A stretch of 64,000 nt of DNA from Micromonospora mirobrigensis (GTDB lineage: Bacteria; Actinomycetota; Actinomycetes; Mycobacteriales; Micromonosporaceae). The DNA lies in NCBI RefSeq assembly GCF_900091555.1, contig NZ_FMCX01000001.1, forward strand, positions 1,476,742 through 1,540,741, written 5' to 3'. This document shows positions 50,631-58,997 of the stretch, in pieces. Both the position numbers and the translations under genes were made by a program. Numbering within the stretch: position 1 is the first letter of the stretch; each line of letters begins with the position of its first letter. Under the pieces are notes generated by a model, which had not been told where the DNA came from, did not search any database, and saw only the letters and a program-made list of their open reading frames with translations.

Positions 50631-51962
50631 ATGACCGTCACCGCCCGCCCCGCCCGGCTCGGCCGCGACTACCGGCTGCTCTGGTCGGCCACCGTCGCCT
50701 CCCGCTTCGGCGACACCCTGCGTACGCCGGCGCTGGCCCTGCTGGCGGTGGCGCTGACCCGGGATCCCCGGACGGTGGCCCTGGTGACCGTGGCCGGCCA
50801 GCTCCCGCCGCTCCTGCTCGGCCTGCTCGGCGGCGTGTACGCGGACCGCTGGGAGCACCGCCGGACCATGGCGGTGGTGGGCGCCCTGCGGGCGGCGGTG
50901 GTGGCCGGGCTGGCGGTCGCGGTGGCCCTGGGCCGGGCCGGTCCGGCCCTGCTGGTGCTGGTCGCCGTGCTGCTGGCCACGCTCGGCGCGCTCTTCGACG
51001 CCGCCTCGTTCGCCCTGCTGCCGGCGCTGGTACCGACCGGCGCGCTGCCCACCGCCAACGGCCGCCTCCAGGCCGGCACGGCGGTGGCTGGCGGCTTCCT
51101 CGGCGCACCGCTGGCCGGGGTGCTCTTCGCCGCCTCGGCGGCCCTGCCGTTCACCGTCGACGCGGTCACCTTCGCGGTCGCCGCCCTGCTCGTCCTGGCC
51201 CTCCGCCCGCCAGTTGATCGGTCGGCCCCGCCGAGCACCCGGACCCCGGCCGGCCCCGGCACACCGACCGACCCGTCAGCACCGGCAGGCGGCGCCCGGC
51301 GGCGCGGTGCACTCTGGCGGGAGGCCGGCGAGGGGCTGCGCTGGCTGCGCGGGGAGCCGGTGCTGTGGCGGGTGACCCTGCTGAGCGCGGGCAGCAACCT
51401 GGCGATCAGCGCCCTGATGGCGGTGCTGGTGCTCTACGCGTTGGACCTGCTGCGGGTGCCGCCGGGCGGGTACGGGCTGCTGGCCGCCGGCACGATCCTC
51501 GGTGGTCTCGCCGGGGCGCTGGGGGCGGGCCGGCTGGCCGCCCGGCTCGGCCCGGTGACCGCGCTGCGGTGGGTGCTGCTCGGCCAGGCGGTGGCGCTGA
51601 CCGGGCTGGCGCTGGCCCGCTCCCCGCTGCCGGGCGGGCTGGCGCTGGCCGTCTTCGCCGCCGGCACGACGGTGTGGAACAGCCTCTTCGCCGCGTACGG
51701 GCAGGCCCGGGTGCCGGCCGGCCTGCTCGGCCGGGTCGGCGCGGCGCAGCGGATGGTCGGCCTGGTCAGCGCGCCGGTGGGGGCGGCGGCGGCCGGCCTG
51801 GCCGGGGCGGCGTACGGGGTGGCGTCGGTGATCGCGGCGACCGCGGTGGTGACCGGGCTGGTCAGCGTGGTGGCGTGGCGGGTGCTGCGACCGGCGCGAC
51901 CCTCCGATGGGCCCACCACGGCCGGGACAGCAGCCCGGCCAGGGCCGCCCCGGTCGCGTTGA
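50631..51962 (+). CDS. MFS transporter (enterobactin exporter EntS-like)
   Basis: 443 residues, about 12 membrane helices, with a Pro/Ala/Arg-rich central loop (about 190-225). It opens LGRDYRLLWSATVASRFGDTL and has the loop 2-3 motif GGVYADRWEHRRTM, both typical of MFS_3 exporters; substrate unknown. ATG 50631 follows GGCAGG. The last 101 bases run antisense into the VanZ gene, where both proteins seem to need their ends. Confidence 0.82.
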   Translation: MTVTARPARLGRDYRLLWSATVASRFGDTLRTPALALLAVALTRDPRTVALVTVAGQLPPLLLGLLGGVYADRWEHRRTMAVVGALRAAVVAGLAVAVALGRAGPALLVLVAVLLATLGALFDAASFALLPALVPTGALPTANGRLQAGTAVAGGFLGAPLAGVLFAASAALPFTVDAVTFAVAALLVLALRPPVDRSAPPSTRTPAGPGTPTDPSAPAGGARRRGALWREAGEGLRWLRGEPVLWRVTLLSAGSNLAISALMAVLVLYALDLLRVPPGGYGLLAAGTILGGLAGALGAGRLAARLGPVTALRWVLLGQAVALTGLALARSPLPGGLALAVFAAGTTVWNSLFAAYGQARVPAGLLGRVGAAQRMVGLVSAPVGAAAAGLAGAAYGVASVIAATAVVTGLVSVVAWRVLRPARPSDGPTTAGTAARPGPPRSR

Positions 51963-52425
51963 GCAGCACGTCGTCGACGGTGCTGAACCGGCCGAGGCGC
52001 AGCGCGTACTGCAACGTCTCGACCGTCGCCGAGGCGGCGGCGCCGAGCAGGAAGAGCCGGCCGACGCCGGCCAGGGCGGGCCAGCGTACCGGGGCGAAGC
52101 AGCCCAGCGCGGCGAAGACCAGCAGGTTGCCGACCACCTGGACGGCCACCTCGCCGGCCGACGAGCCGTCGGGCAGGTGGGCAAGGTCGTGCAGGGGCAC
52201 GAGGTCGACCCGGCGGGGCGCATCGAGCGGGGTGAGGATCATCCACGTCCAGGGGACGGTCCCGGCGACCATGGCGACCTCGGCGAGGCTGCGCCGCCAC
52301 GCCTGGGCCGGGGTCGGCGCGTCCCGGCGGAAGCGGGCCAGCAGCACGGTGACCAGCACCGCGAACGGCACCGCGGCGGCGGTGGCGGCCAGCACCGCGC
52401 CCCAGCTCCGCCAGACCTGATCCAC
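51862..52425 (-). CDS. VanZ family membrane protein
   Basis: 187 residues, four or five membrane helices, with the VanZ core: LTPLDAPRRVDLVPLHDL, VVGNLLVFAALGCFAP, SATVETLQYALRLGRFSTVDDVLLNATGAALAGLL. VanZ confers low-level teicoplanin resistance in enterococci, but chromosomal actinobacterial members are of unknown role. Start GTG 52425 with TAGGCT 6 bases upstream, placing its promoter over the 3' end of the monooxygenase gene. Confidence 0.85.
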   Translation of the reverse strand: MDQVWRSWGAVLAATAAAVPFAVLVTVLLARFRRDAPTPAQAWRRSLAEVAMVAGTVPWTWMILTPLDAPRRVDLVPLHDLAHLPDGSSAGEVAVQVVGNLLVFAALGCFAPVRWPALAGVGRLFLLGAAASATVETLQYALRLGRFSTVDDVLLNATGAALAGLLSRPWWAHRRVAPVAAPATPPR

Positions 52426-52431
52426 CGGCGC

Positions 52432-52437
52432 AGCCTA
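52432..52437 (-). promoter_or_regulatory. -10 box, leaderless promoter of the VanZ gene
   Basis: TAGGCT on the minus strand, 6 bases from GTG 52425; overlaps the stop codon of the upstream gene. Confidence 0.45.
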
Positions 52438-53634
52438 GCGGGGTGGGACCGCCGGGTGGGGGGACCGAGCGGTGCCGGGCCGCGCCGGGCGGTGGGTGAG
52501 GCCGGAGAGCCGCATCGCCACCCGACGCCGGGCCGGTGGGACGGCCGAGACCGCGCCGAGCAGCACGTTCCGTAGCGGCCGGGCCACCGGCGGCAGGGTG
52601 GCGAGCCGGGTCAGCCGGTCGGCGAAGCCGGCGACCTCCCCGGCGAGCGGGCGGCGGGTGGTGGAGTAGTCGTCGAGCAGCGTCTCCGGGGCGCCGGCCA
52701 GCACGTCGGCGAGGGTCTCGCCGAGGGCCACGGCGTCGCAGATGCCGAGGTTCATGCCCTGCCCACCGGCCGGGCTGTGCACGTGGGCGGCGTCCCCGGC
52801 GAGCAGCACCGGCCCCCGGCGGTAGGTCTCCGCGACCCGGTGGTGGATCCGGAATCGGGAACTCCAGAGCAGCTCGGTGATCCGGTCCGGCCGGCGGGCC
52901 GGGCCGCGCTCGTCGAGCAGCGCCTGGAGCAGGCCGGCCTCCGGGTCGCGGGGCGCGTCGGCGACCGTGGCGACCAGCCGGACGACGCCGCCGGGCAGCG
53001 GTGCCCACACCATCGGCCCCTGGCGGGCGAGGAAGAGGGAGACCTCGTCGCGGGGCAGCGTGCTCTCCACCGAGACGTCGGCGAGGAGAAAGGACTCGCC
53101 CGGGTCGGTGGGACCGCCGAAGCCGATCCCGGCCAGCTCGCGTACCCGGCTGTGCATGCCGTCGGCGCCGACCACCCGGCGCGCCCGGACGGTTCCGCCG
53201 CCCGCGAAGGTCGCCACCGCGCCGGCCGCGTCGAGGTCCAGCCCGGTCAGCTCGTACGCCCGGAGCACCCGTCCGCCGAGGTCGGTGAGGCGGTCGGCGA
53301 GCACCGCCTCGGTCTGCGCCTGGGACACCATCAGCGCGTACGGGTGCGCCGACGGCAGGTCACCGAAGGTGATGGTGGCGAGCACCCGGTCCCGGTCGCG
53401 AACCCGGAACCGGGGCGAGCGCAGCCCGCGGGCGACCAGCGGCGCGGCCACCCCGATCCGCTCCAGCACCTCCAGCGTGTACGCGTGCACGACGGCGGCC
53501 CGGGAGGTGACCGGCGGGCGCTCCAGCCGGTCGACCACGGTCACCTCGACTCCCTGCCGGGCGAGGGTCACGGCGGTCGCCAGGCCGGTCGGCCCGGCCC
53601 CCACCACCAGGACGTCGGTGCGCTCGGGGAGCAT
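52435..53634 (-). CDS. FAD-dependent aromatic-type monooxygenase (PHBH family)
   Basis: 399 residues. FAD/NAD(P)H fingerprints: GAGPTGLATAVTLARQG near the start, the DG motif VVGADGMHSRVR, and GDAAHVHSPAGGQGMNLG. The group A flavoprotein hydroxylases act on aromatic or polyketide substrates, rifampicin included; the substrate here is unknown. ATG 53634 has GGAGGT upstream. Divergent from a TetR gene across three operator-like sites, so probably induced by its substrate. Confidence 0.87.
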   Translation of the reverse strand: MLPERTDVLVVGAGPTGLATAVTLARQGVEVTVVDRLERPPVTSRAAVVHAYTLEVLERIGVAAPLVARGLRSPRFRVRDRDRVLATITFGDLPSAHPYALMVSQAQTEAVLADRLTDLGGRVLRAYELTGLDLDAAGAVATFAGGGTVRARRVVGADGMHSRVRELAGIGFGGPTDPGESFLLADVSVESTLPRDEVSLFLARQGPMVWAPLPGGVVRLVATVADAPRDPEAGLLQALLDERGPARRPDRITELLWSSRFRIHHRVAETYRRGPVLLAGDAAHVHSPAGGQGMNLGICDAVALGETLADVLAGAPETLLDDYSTTRRPLAGEVAGFADRLTRLATLPPVARPLRNVLLGAVSAVPPARRRVAMRLSGLTHRPARPGTARSPHPAVPPR

Positions 53635-53651
53635 GCCCCACCTCCGGTTGC

Positions 53652-53663
53652 CAACGTATGTTT
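53652..53663. promoter_or_regulatory. TetR operator site O1
   Basis: CAACGTATGTTT: the CAACG-N2-TGTT pattern shared with O2 and O3; last base differs. Confidence 0.55.
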
Positions 53664-53665
53664 GC

Positions 53666-53677
53666 CAACGGCTGTTG
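53666..53677. promoter_or_regulatory. TetR operator site O2
   Basis: CAACGGCTGTTG, an imperfect inverted repeat of half-site CAACg/a, 14 bases from O1. Confidence 0.65.
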
Positions 53678-53683
53678 ACATCG

Positions 53684-53713
53684 ACGCTAGGCGGGCTCCG
53701 ACCGCGTTGTCAA
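53684..53713 (-). promoter_or_regulatory. Promoter of the monooxygenase gene
   Basis: Minus strand TTGACA (53708-53713), 18 bases, TAGCGT (53684-53689). The -35 box overlaps O3 and the transcript start falls next to O2. Confidence 0.6.
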
Positions 53714-53722
53714 CGCTTGTTG
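53711..53722. promoter_or_regulatory. TetR operator site O3
   Basis: CAACGCTTGTTG, just before the TACAGT -10 box of the TetR gene, so binding here should repress both genes. Confidence 0.65.
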
Positions 53723-53725
53723 GCC

Positions 53726-53731
53726 TACAGT
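53726..53731 (+). promoter_or_regulatory. -10 box, leaderless promoter of the second TetR gene
   Basis: TACAGT ends 7 bases before the ATG at 53739. Confidence 0.5.
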
Positions 53732-53738
53732 CGTGGGC

Positions 53739-54314
53739 ATGACCGACACGGCACCCACCGTCCGCCGCTCGGACGCCACCCGGGCCGCCATCCTCCGGGC
53801 CGCCCGGGAACGGTTCGCCGCCGACGGCTACGACCGGGCCACCATCCGGGCCATCGCCGCCGACGCGCGGATCGACCCGTCCATGGTGATGCGCTACTAC
53901 GGCAGCAAGGAGGGGCTCTTCGCCGCGGCGGCCGAGTTCGACCTGCGCCTGCCCGACCTCGCCGCGGTGCCCGTCGAGCGGGTCGGCGAGACGCTGGTCC
54001 GGCACTTCCTGGACCGCTGGGAGGGCGACGAGCGGATGGCGGCGCTGCTCCGCACGGCCACCACCAATCCCAGCGCCGCCGACCGGATGCGGTCGATCTT
54101 CGCCGACCAGCTCGCCGCGACCGTGGCCGACGTGGTCCCGGACCGCGCCGAGGCGCCCTGGCGGGCCGGGCTGGTCGCCGGCCAGATGCTCGGGCTCGCC
54201 CTGACCCGGTACGTGCTGCGACTGGCCCCGGTCGTCGAGATCGAGCCGGCGGAGCTGGTCGGCTGGCTCGCGCCGACCATCCAGCGTTACCTGCGGGGCA
54301 CCGGGCCGGGCTGA
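53739..54314 (+). CDS. TetR family repressor of the monooxygenase gene
   Basis: 191 residues: TetR helix-turn-helix at about 14-60 (ILRAARERFAADGYDRATIRAIAADARIDPSMVMRYYGSKEGLF) and a C-terminal TetR_C domain. Divergent from the flavin monooxygenase with three CAACGNNTGTTG-like sites between, the standard layout for self-repression and control of the neighbour. ATG 53739 is favoured over GTG 53733 by the TACAGT spacing. Confidence 0.9.
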   Translation: MTDTAPTVRRSDATRAAILRAARERFAADGYDRATIRAIAADARIDPSMVMRYYGSKEGLFAAAAEFDLRLPDLAAVPVERVGETLVRHFLDRWEGDERMAALLRTATTNPSAADRMRSIFADQLAATVADVVPDRAEAPWRAGLVAGQMLGLALTRYVLRLAPVVEIEPAELVGWLAPTIQRYLRGTGPG

Positions 54315-54388
54315 CCGCCCAACCATTTCCGCCCCGCCGAGCGTCCAGAGGGCGACGGCAGCGCCACGGTCACCGGAGGGAGGCGGGA

Positions 54389-54910
54389 ATGGGACCTCGG
54401 ACGGTCGACGACGACTACGTCAGCTTCGTCGAGAGCCACCAGCATCGGCTCCTCCGGGCCGCGTACCTGATCTGCGGCAACCGGCACCAGGCCGAGGACC
54501 TGCTCCAGGACGCCCTGCTCAAGCTGGCGCTGCGCTGGCCCGCCGTACGCCAGGGCGACCCCGCCGCGTACGTGCGGGCCATCCTCTACCGGGACGCGGT
54601 CTCCTGGTGGCGGCGACGACGGCGGGAGTGGCTGAGCGCGTACCCGCCGGAGCGGGAGGCCGGCGACGGGGACGGCGCGCTGAGGATCAGCGTGCGGGCC
54701 GCGCTCGGCCAGTTGCCGCCCCGGCAGCGCGCGGTGGTGGTGCTGCGCTACTTCGAGGACCTGACCGAGGCGGCCACCGCCGACGCGCTCGGCGTCACCG
54801 TCGGCACCGTCAAGAGCCAGTGCCACGACGCGCTGCGCCGGCTCCGTGCGGTCGCCCCGCAGCTGGGCCGCGACGACGACCGCTCCACCGGGTTGGAGGT
54901 GAACCCGTGA
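54389..54910 (+). CDS. ECF RNA polymerase sigma factor, SigE family (module A)
   Basis: 173 residues. Sigma region 2 at about 12-75 (ESHQHRLLRAAYLICGNRHQAEDLLQDALLKLALRW) and region 4 at about 108-160 (LPPRQRAVVVLRYFEDLTEAATADALGVTVGTVKSQCHDALRRL). ATG 54389 is preceded by a long GGAGGGAGGCGGGA. Its stop overlaps the start of the next gene (GTGA), so it is co-translated with that probable membrane regulator. Confidence 0.9.
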   Translation: MGPRTVDDDYVSFVESHQHRLLRAAYLICGNRHQAEDLLQDALLKLALRWPAVRQGDPAAYVRAILYRDAVSWWRRRRREWLSAYPPEREAGDGDGALRISVRAALGQLPPRQRAVVVLRYFEDLTEAATADALGVTVGTVKSQCHDALRRLRAVAPQLGRDDDRSTGLEVNP

Positions 54911-56085
54911 ACGAAGAAGACCTGCGCCGGTTGCTGACCGTCGCGGCCGAGGACGTCCGACCGACCCGACCCGCGATCTTCGGCTGGGACCGGGCCCGGC
55001 GGGTCCGCCGCGCCCGCTGGGCCGCCGGTGCCACCGCCCTGGCGGTCGCCCTGATCGGCGGCGGCACGACCGCGCTCCTGCACCGCGCCGGACCGCCCCC
55101 GGCCACCCCGGCGCATCCCACGGTGAGCCCGGCCACCAACGGGCCACCGGTGCAGCGGCCCCCGGCCACGCTCGACCGGACCGACGACCCGCTCGGCCGG
55201 CTCGGCAACCGGGTGGGCGCGCCGCTCTCCGCCCGGCCGGTCGACCGGGCGCTGGCGCTGCTCCAGCCGATCAACCCGGAGACCGGCGAGGCCGGCGTGA
55301 TCCGGATCCTCGGCGACGACGGCATGGTTAGGAAACTCGACGTGGTCACGCTCGCGCCGACCCGGGACGCCAGTGGCAACGAGGCGGTTCCACTCAAGCC
55401 GGGCAGCCTGTCCCCGGACGGCCGGACCGCCGCGTTCGCGCAGACCGGAGAGGTGGTCGTGGTCGACCTGACCGACGCCGCCGTCCGCCGCTACCCGCTC
55501 GCCGGCTACCTGGAACACGTCGTCTGGGCCGGTGACCGGCTGCTCGTCGGTGACAACGACACCACGTACGAGCTGGACCGGCGCACCGGGACGGCCCGGA
55601 AGCTGCCGGTCGACCCGTGGGGACTCGTCGTGCCGGAGCCGGCCCGCCCCGGTGACCTGCTCAGCCTCGGCAGTGCCGAGGACCTGCTGGCGGTACGCCG
55701 CTTCCCCGCCACCGGCGGCACGCCGGAGCGGCGACCGGTGACCAGCGGCGAACTGCCCCCCGGCTACCGGCTGAACGACGTCTACGGGCGGGGCTGGCAG
55801 CGCGGCAACTTGATCGCCCAGGCGGGTTGGACCACCACCGGCAGCATGAACGGGGCCGAGGGGTTGGCGCTGCTGGACGCCCGCACCGGCGCGGTGACCC
55901 GCCTGCTCGACCTGGGCCGGGAAGACCGCGCGAAGGCCTGCTGCGAGGTGCTCGGCTGGTCGGCCGACGGCGCGGTGCTGTTCCGCTACGACCTCGGCGG
56001 GCTGGCCCGCTGGCAGCCGGAGACCGGCGAGGTCGCCTGGGTGGCCCGCGACGTCGGCGGCCTGGTGGCGCTCCCCGCCGGCTGA
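54907..56085 (+). CDS. Membrane-anchored beta-propeller-like partner of sigma factor A
   Basis: 392 residues: a cytoplasmic N-terminus of about 36 residues, one membrane helix (about 37-57), a Pro/Thr stalk, then repeated beta strands with SLSPDGRTAAFAQTGEVVVVDL-type TolB/WD-like blocks (split by other residues) and a late CCEVLGWSADG. The layout, cytosolic tail plus external sensor fused to a sigma operon, suggests an anti-sigma or sensor role, which is inference; I see no zinc-binding anti-sigma motif. Confidence 0.7.
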   Translation: MNEEDLRRLLTVAAEDVRPTRPAIFGWDRARRVRRARWAAGATALAVALIGGGTTALLHRAGPPPATPAHPTVSPATNGPPVQRPPATLDRTDDPLGRLGNRVGAPLSARPVDRALALLQPINPETGEAGVIRILGDDGMVRKLDVVTLAPTRDASGNEAVPLKPGSLSPDGRTAAFAQTGEVVVVDLTDAAVRRYPLAGYLEHVVWAGDRLLVGDNDTTYELDRRTGTARKLPVDPWGLVVPEPARPGDLLSLGSAEDLLAVRRFPATGGTPERRPVTSGELPPGYRLNDVYGRGWQRGNLIAQAGWTTTGSMNGAEGLALLDARTGAVTRLLDLGREDRAKACCEVLGWSADGAVLFRYDLGGLARWQPETGEVAWVARDVGGLVALPAG

Positions 56086-56108
56086 CCGCCGGGGACGCAC
56101 CCGGAGAA

Positions 56109-56149
56109 CCCGGTCCCCGCGCGGACGCGAGCGGCGCGCGGAGACCGGG
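56109..56149. terminator. Bidirectional terminator between module A and the rhodanese gene
   Basis: A 15-bp stem (56109-56123 with 56135-56149, one mismatch) and an 11-base loop. Confidence 0.75.
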
Positions 56150-56156
56150 CGGTCGC

Positions 56157-57059
56157 TCAGTCGGCCAGGCCGCCGGGCTGGTCGCCCTTCACCACGGGCA
56201 CCCGGACCAGGTTGCCCCACTCGGTCCACGAGCCGTCGTAGTTGCGCACCTGCGGATAACCCAGCAGGTGGTGCAGCACGAACCAGGTGTGGCTGGACCG
56301 CTCACCGATCCGGCAGTACGCCACCACGTCGTCCGACGGGCTCAGCCCGAGCTGGTCGGCGTAGATCGAGCGCAGCTCGTCGGCGGACCGGAACGTGCCG
56401 TCGTCGTTCGCGGCCGACTTCCACGGCTTGTTCACCGCGCCCGGGATGTGCCCGCCGCGCAGCGCCCCCTCCTGCGGGTAGTCCGGCATGTGCAGCATCT
56501 CGCCGGTGTACTCACCCGGGGAACGGACGTCGACCAGCGGCCGGCCCGCCGCCACGTGCGCCATCACCTGCTCCCGGTACGCCCGGATCGGCGCGTCGTT
56601 GCGCTCCGGCACCGGATAGTCGGCGCGCGGGCGGCTGACCTTCTCCCGGGTCAGCTCGCGCCCCTCGGCGGCCCACTTCTGCCGGCCGCCGTCGAGCAGC
56701 CGCACGTCGGCGTGGCCGAAGAGCTCGAACACCCAGAGGGCGTACGCCGCCCACCAGTTGAAGTTGTCGCCGTAGAAGACCACCGTGTCGCCCCGGCCGA
56801 TACCCTTCCCGGCGCACAGCTCGGCGAAGCTGGCCGCGTCGAGGTAGTCCCGGGTGACCTGGTCGTTGAGCTCGGTGTGCCAGTCCACCTTCACCGCGCC
56901 CGGGATGTGACCGGACTCGTAGAGCAGCACGTCCTCGTCGGACTCGACCACCACGAGCCCCTCGTCACCCAGGTGCTCGGCCAGCCACTCGGTGGTGACC
57001 AGGCGCTGCGGGTCGGCGTACGACTGGAGTCGGGGGTTCGGATCGCTCGGCACAGGCAT
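56157..57059 (-). CDS. Thiosulfate sulfurtransferase (tandem rhodanese, CysA/SseA type)
   Basis: 300 residues with two rhodanese domains. The first is inactive ([22 protein letters not shown]). The second carries catalytic Cys249 in [12 protein letters not shown], the same loop as mycobacterial CysA2/CysA3. It transfers sulfane sulfur from thiosulfate to an acceptor thiol. ATG 57059 has TAGGTT 7 bases upstream; the longer frame from 57104 is rejected. Confidence 0.92.
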   Translation of the reverse strand: MPVPSDPNPRLQSYADPQRLVTTEWLAEHLGDEGLVVVESDEDVLLYESGHIPGAVKVDWHTELNDQVTRDYLDAASFAELCAGKGIGRGDTVVFYGDNFNWWAAYALWVFELFGHADVRLLDGGRQKWAAEGRELTREKVSRPRADYPVPERNDAPIRAYREQVMAHVAAGRPLVDVRSPGEYTGEMLHMPDYPQEGALRGGHIPGAVNKPWKSAANDDGTFRSADELRSIYADQLGLSPSDDVVAYCRIGERSSHTWFVLHHLLGYPQVRNYDGSWTEWGNLVRVPVVKGDQPGGLAD

Positions 57060-57066
57060 GAGCCCC

Positions 57067-57072
57067 AACCTA
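57067..57072 (-). promoter_or_regulatory. -10 box, leaderless promoter of the rhodanese gene
   Basis: TAGGTT on the minus strand, 7 bases from the ATG at 57059. Confidence 0.5.
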
Positions 57073-57174
57073 CGCCCGATAATCGCCCGGCGGCCGGTCA
57101 TCACGGATCGGGTGCAGCGGATGTGGCGGGACGCACGTGACAGTCACGAGCCCCGCCGACCACAGAGGAACGAG

Positions 57175-57699
57175 ATGACCGTACGGCAGCAGACCGGGCC
57201 GCCCCGGGCGGTCAGGACACCGGTGGACTTCACCGACTTCTACCAGGCGCACTTCCATCGGCTGGCGGTGCAGCTCTACGCGTACCTGGGGGACCACGCC
57301 GAGGCGCAGGACCTCACCCAGGAGGCGTTCTGCCGACTGCTGGAACGCTGGGACCAGGTCGGCGGGTACGACGACCCGGTCGCCTGGGTCCGCCGGGTCG
57401 CCTGGAACCTGGCCACCAGCCGGCTGCGCCGGGTCCGCACCGCCGTACGTCATCTGGCCCGGCAGCGGGAGGAGCACACCCCCGGTCCCGGCCCGGACCG
57501 GGTGGCGTTGACCCGGGCCCTGGCCACGCTCCCCGCCAACCAGCGGCGGGCGCTGGTGCTGCACCACCTGGGCCAGCTGAGCACCCGGGAGATCGCCGAG
57601 CAGGCCGGGGTGGCGGAGGGCACCGTCCGCTCCTGGCTGTCCCGGGGTCGCACCGCACTGGCCGCGTACTTCACCGAGCGGGAGGCCCCCGATGCGTGA
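57175..57699 (+). CDS. ECF RNA polymerase sigma factor, SigE family (module B)
   Basis: 174 residues. Region 2 at about 20-85 (FYQAHFHRLAVQLYAYLGDHAEAQDLTQEAFCRLLERW) and region 4 at about 118-165 (LPANQRRALVLHHLGQLSTREIAEQAGVAEGTVRSWLSRGRTAL). ATG 57175 has AGAGGAACG upstream. Its last 8 bases overlap the next gene, as in module A. Divergent from the rhodanese gene. Confidence 0.9.
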   Translation: MTVRQQTGPPRAVRTPVDFTDFYQAHFHRLAVQLYAYLGDHAEAQDLTQEAFCRLLERWDQVGGYDDPVAWVRRVAWNLATSRLRRVRTAVRHLARQREEHTPGPGPDRVALTRALATLPANQRRALVLHHLGQLSTREIAEQAGVAEGTVRSWLSRGRTALAAYFTEREAPDA

Positions 57700-58930
57700 G
57701 ACCACCGTCGTCGAGCGGGTGTTCGCCGAGTTCGAGGCCGACGCCCTGCCCACCTTCCGCCCGCCGGGGGTGGCCGACGCGCAACGGCGGGTCCGGGAGC
57801 GCCGACGGCGCCGCCGGAGCGTGCTGGCCGGCCTGACGGCCCTGCTGGTGGGCGGACCGGCGGGCGCGTTCGCGCTGGCCGGTGGGGCGACCGACCCGCA
57901 GCCCGCGCCGACCCCCACGCCGGTGGTCCCCTCACCGCCGGCGGGGAAACTGACCGAACGCCGGATCGCCCTGAACGGCGTCCCGGGCCGGTTGACCGAC
58001 ATCCGGTTCGTCGACGCCCGGGCCGGCTGGGCGCTGTTCGACACCTGCGGCCCGGAGGGTGACCCGGCCGGCCGCGACTGTGTGCGCACCGTCGCCCGGA
58101 CCACCGACACCGGTCGGACCTGGCGCTACTCCAGCTGGACCGAGGCGGCCGGTCCGGTCCAGCTCCTCCCGCTGGACCCGGACACGGCCACCGTGACGTC
58201 GGTCCGTGGTCACCGGGTGACCCGGGACGGCGCCGCCACCTTCACCACCCATCCGCTCGACGATCCGCCGGCGGTCGTCAGTCGGGCGATGGCGACGCCC
58301 AGCGGGCTTTACGTCGGTTGCCCCGGGGCGGAGGGACCGGGCCGGTTCCCGGTCACCTGCGATCGGAGCCAGGTCCGCCGCATCGGTGGTGGCGCTCTGC
58401 CCCGCCAACCCGCACTGACGATCAAGCCAGACAACGTCGGCCTCTTCGAGGGCCGTGACGGGCGGGTGTGGGTCACGGTCTCCCGGACGGGCGGCACCGC
58501 CGTGGCGACCAGCGACGACCGGGGTGCCACCTGGCGCACGCTCCCGACGGTTCCCGGTGCGGCAGCCCTCGCCCTCTCCCCGGACGGTCGGGAGGTCTGG
58601 CTGCTGGGCCTGGAGCGGCCGGACGACGTGTGGCGGCTGGCGGGCGACCGCTGGAGACACTCGGGCGGCCTCCCGGACGACACCTTGCAGGCCGCCGCCG
58701 TGGGTGCCGGCGTCCTGGTGGTCACCAGCGCGTACGGCGGGCTCGGGTTCTGGGCCGGCGGCCGGTACACCGACGTGCCGGAGCTGACCCGGACGTTGCG
58801 CCGCACCCAGGACGATCGGTCGGCCGGGGTATCGGTGCTGCCGGACGGGACGATCGAGGTCCGGCAGGGGCAGACCCTGATCCTGGGCTCGGGTCGCAGC
58901 ACCGACCGGACCTGGGTCCGGCTCTCTTGA
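57692..58930 (+). CDS. Membrane-anchored propeller-like partner of sigma factor B
   Basis: 412 residues: cytoplasmic basic N-terminus (VRERRRRRRS), one membrane helix (about 42-62), a Pro/Thr stalk, and an external region with BNR/sialidase-type repeats (ARTTDTGRTWRYSS; ATSDDRGATWRTL; GGDRWRHSGG-like) that fold as a beta-propeller. Cysteines near 118, 128, 210 and 223 could form disulfides. Coupled to sigma factor B by an 8-base overlap. Likely a sensor or anti-sigma; not proven. Confidence 0.72.
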   Translation: MRETTVVERVFAEFEADALPTFRPPGVADAQRRVRERRRRRRSVLAGLTALLVGGPAGAFALAGGATDPQPAPTPTPVVPSPPAGKLTERRIALNGVPGRLTDIRFVDARAGWALFDTCGPEGDPAGRDCVRTVARTTDTGRTWRYSSWTEAAGPVQLLPLDPDTATVTSVRGHRVTRDGAATFTTHPLDDPPAVVSRAMATPSGLYVGCPGAEGPGRFPVTCDRSQVRRIGGGALPRQPALTIKPDNVGLFEGRDGRVWVTVSRTGGTAVATSDDRGATWRTLPTVPGAAALALSPDGREVWLLGLERPDDVWRLAGDRWRHSGGLPDDTLQAAAVGAGVLVVTSAYGGLGFWAGGRYTDVPELTRTLRRTQDDRSAGVSVLPDGTIEVRQGQTLILGSGRSTDRTWVRLS

Positions 58931-58997
58931 CGAGGTCGGCGGGGTCCGGCGGGCACTCCTGCCGGGCCCGTCAGAGGGCCGGCCCGGTCCGGCCCGG

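Noticed and set aside
51862..52425. Glycopeptide-resistance gene (VanZ)
   Set aside because: There are no vanHAX genes; VanZ-like membrane proteins are common in chromosomes without resistance.
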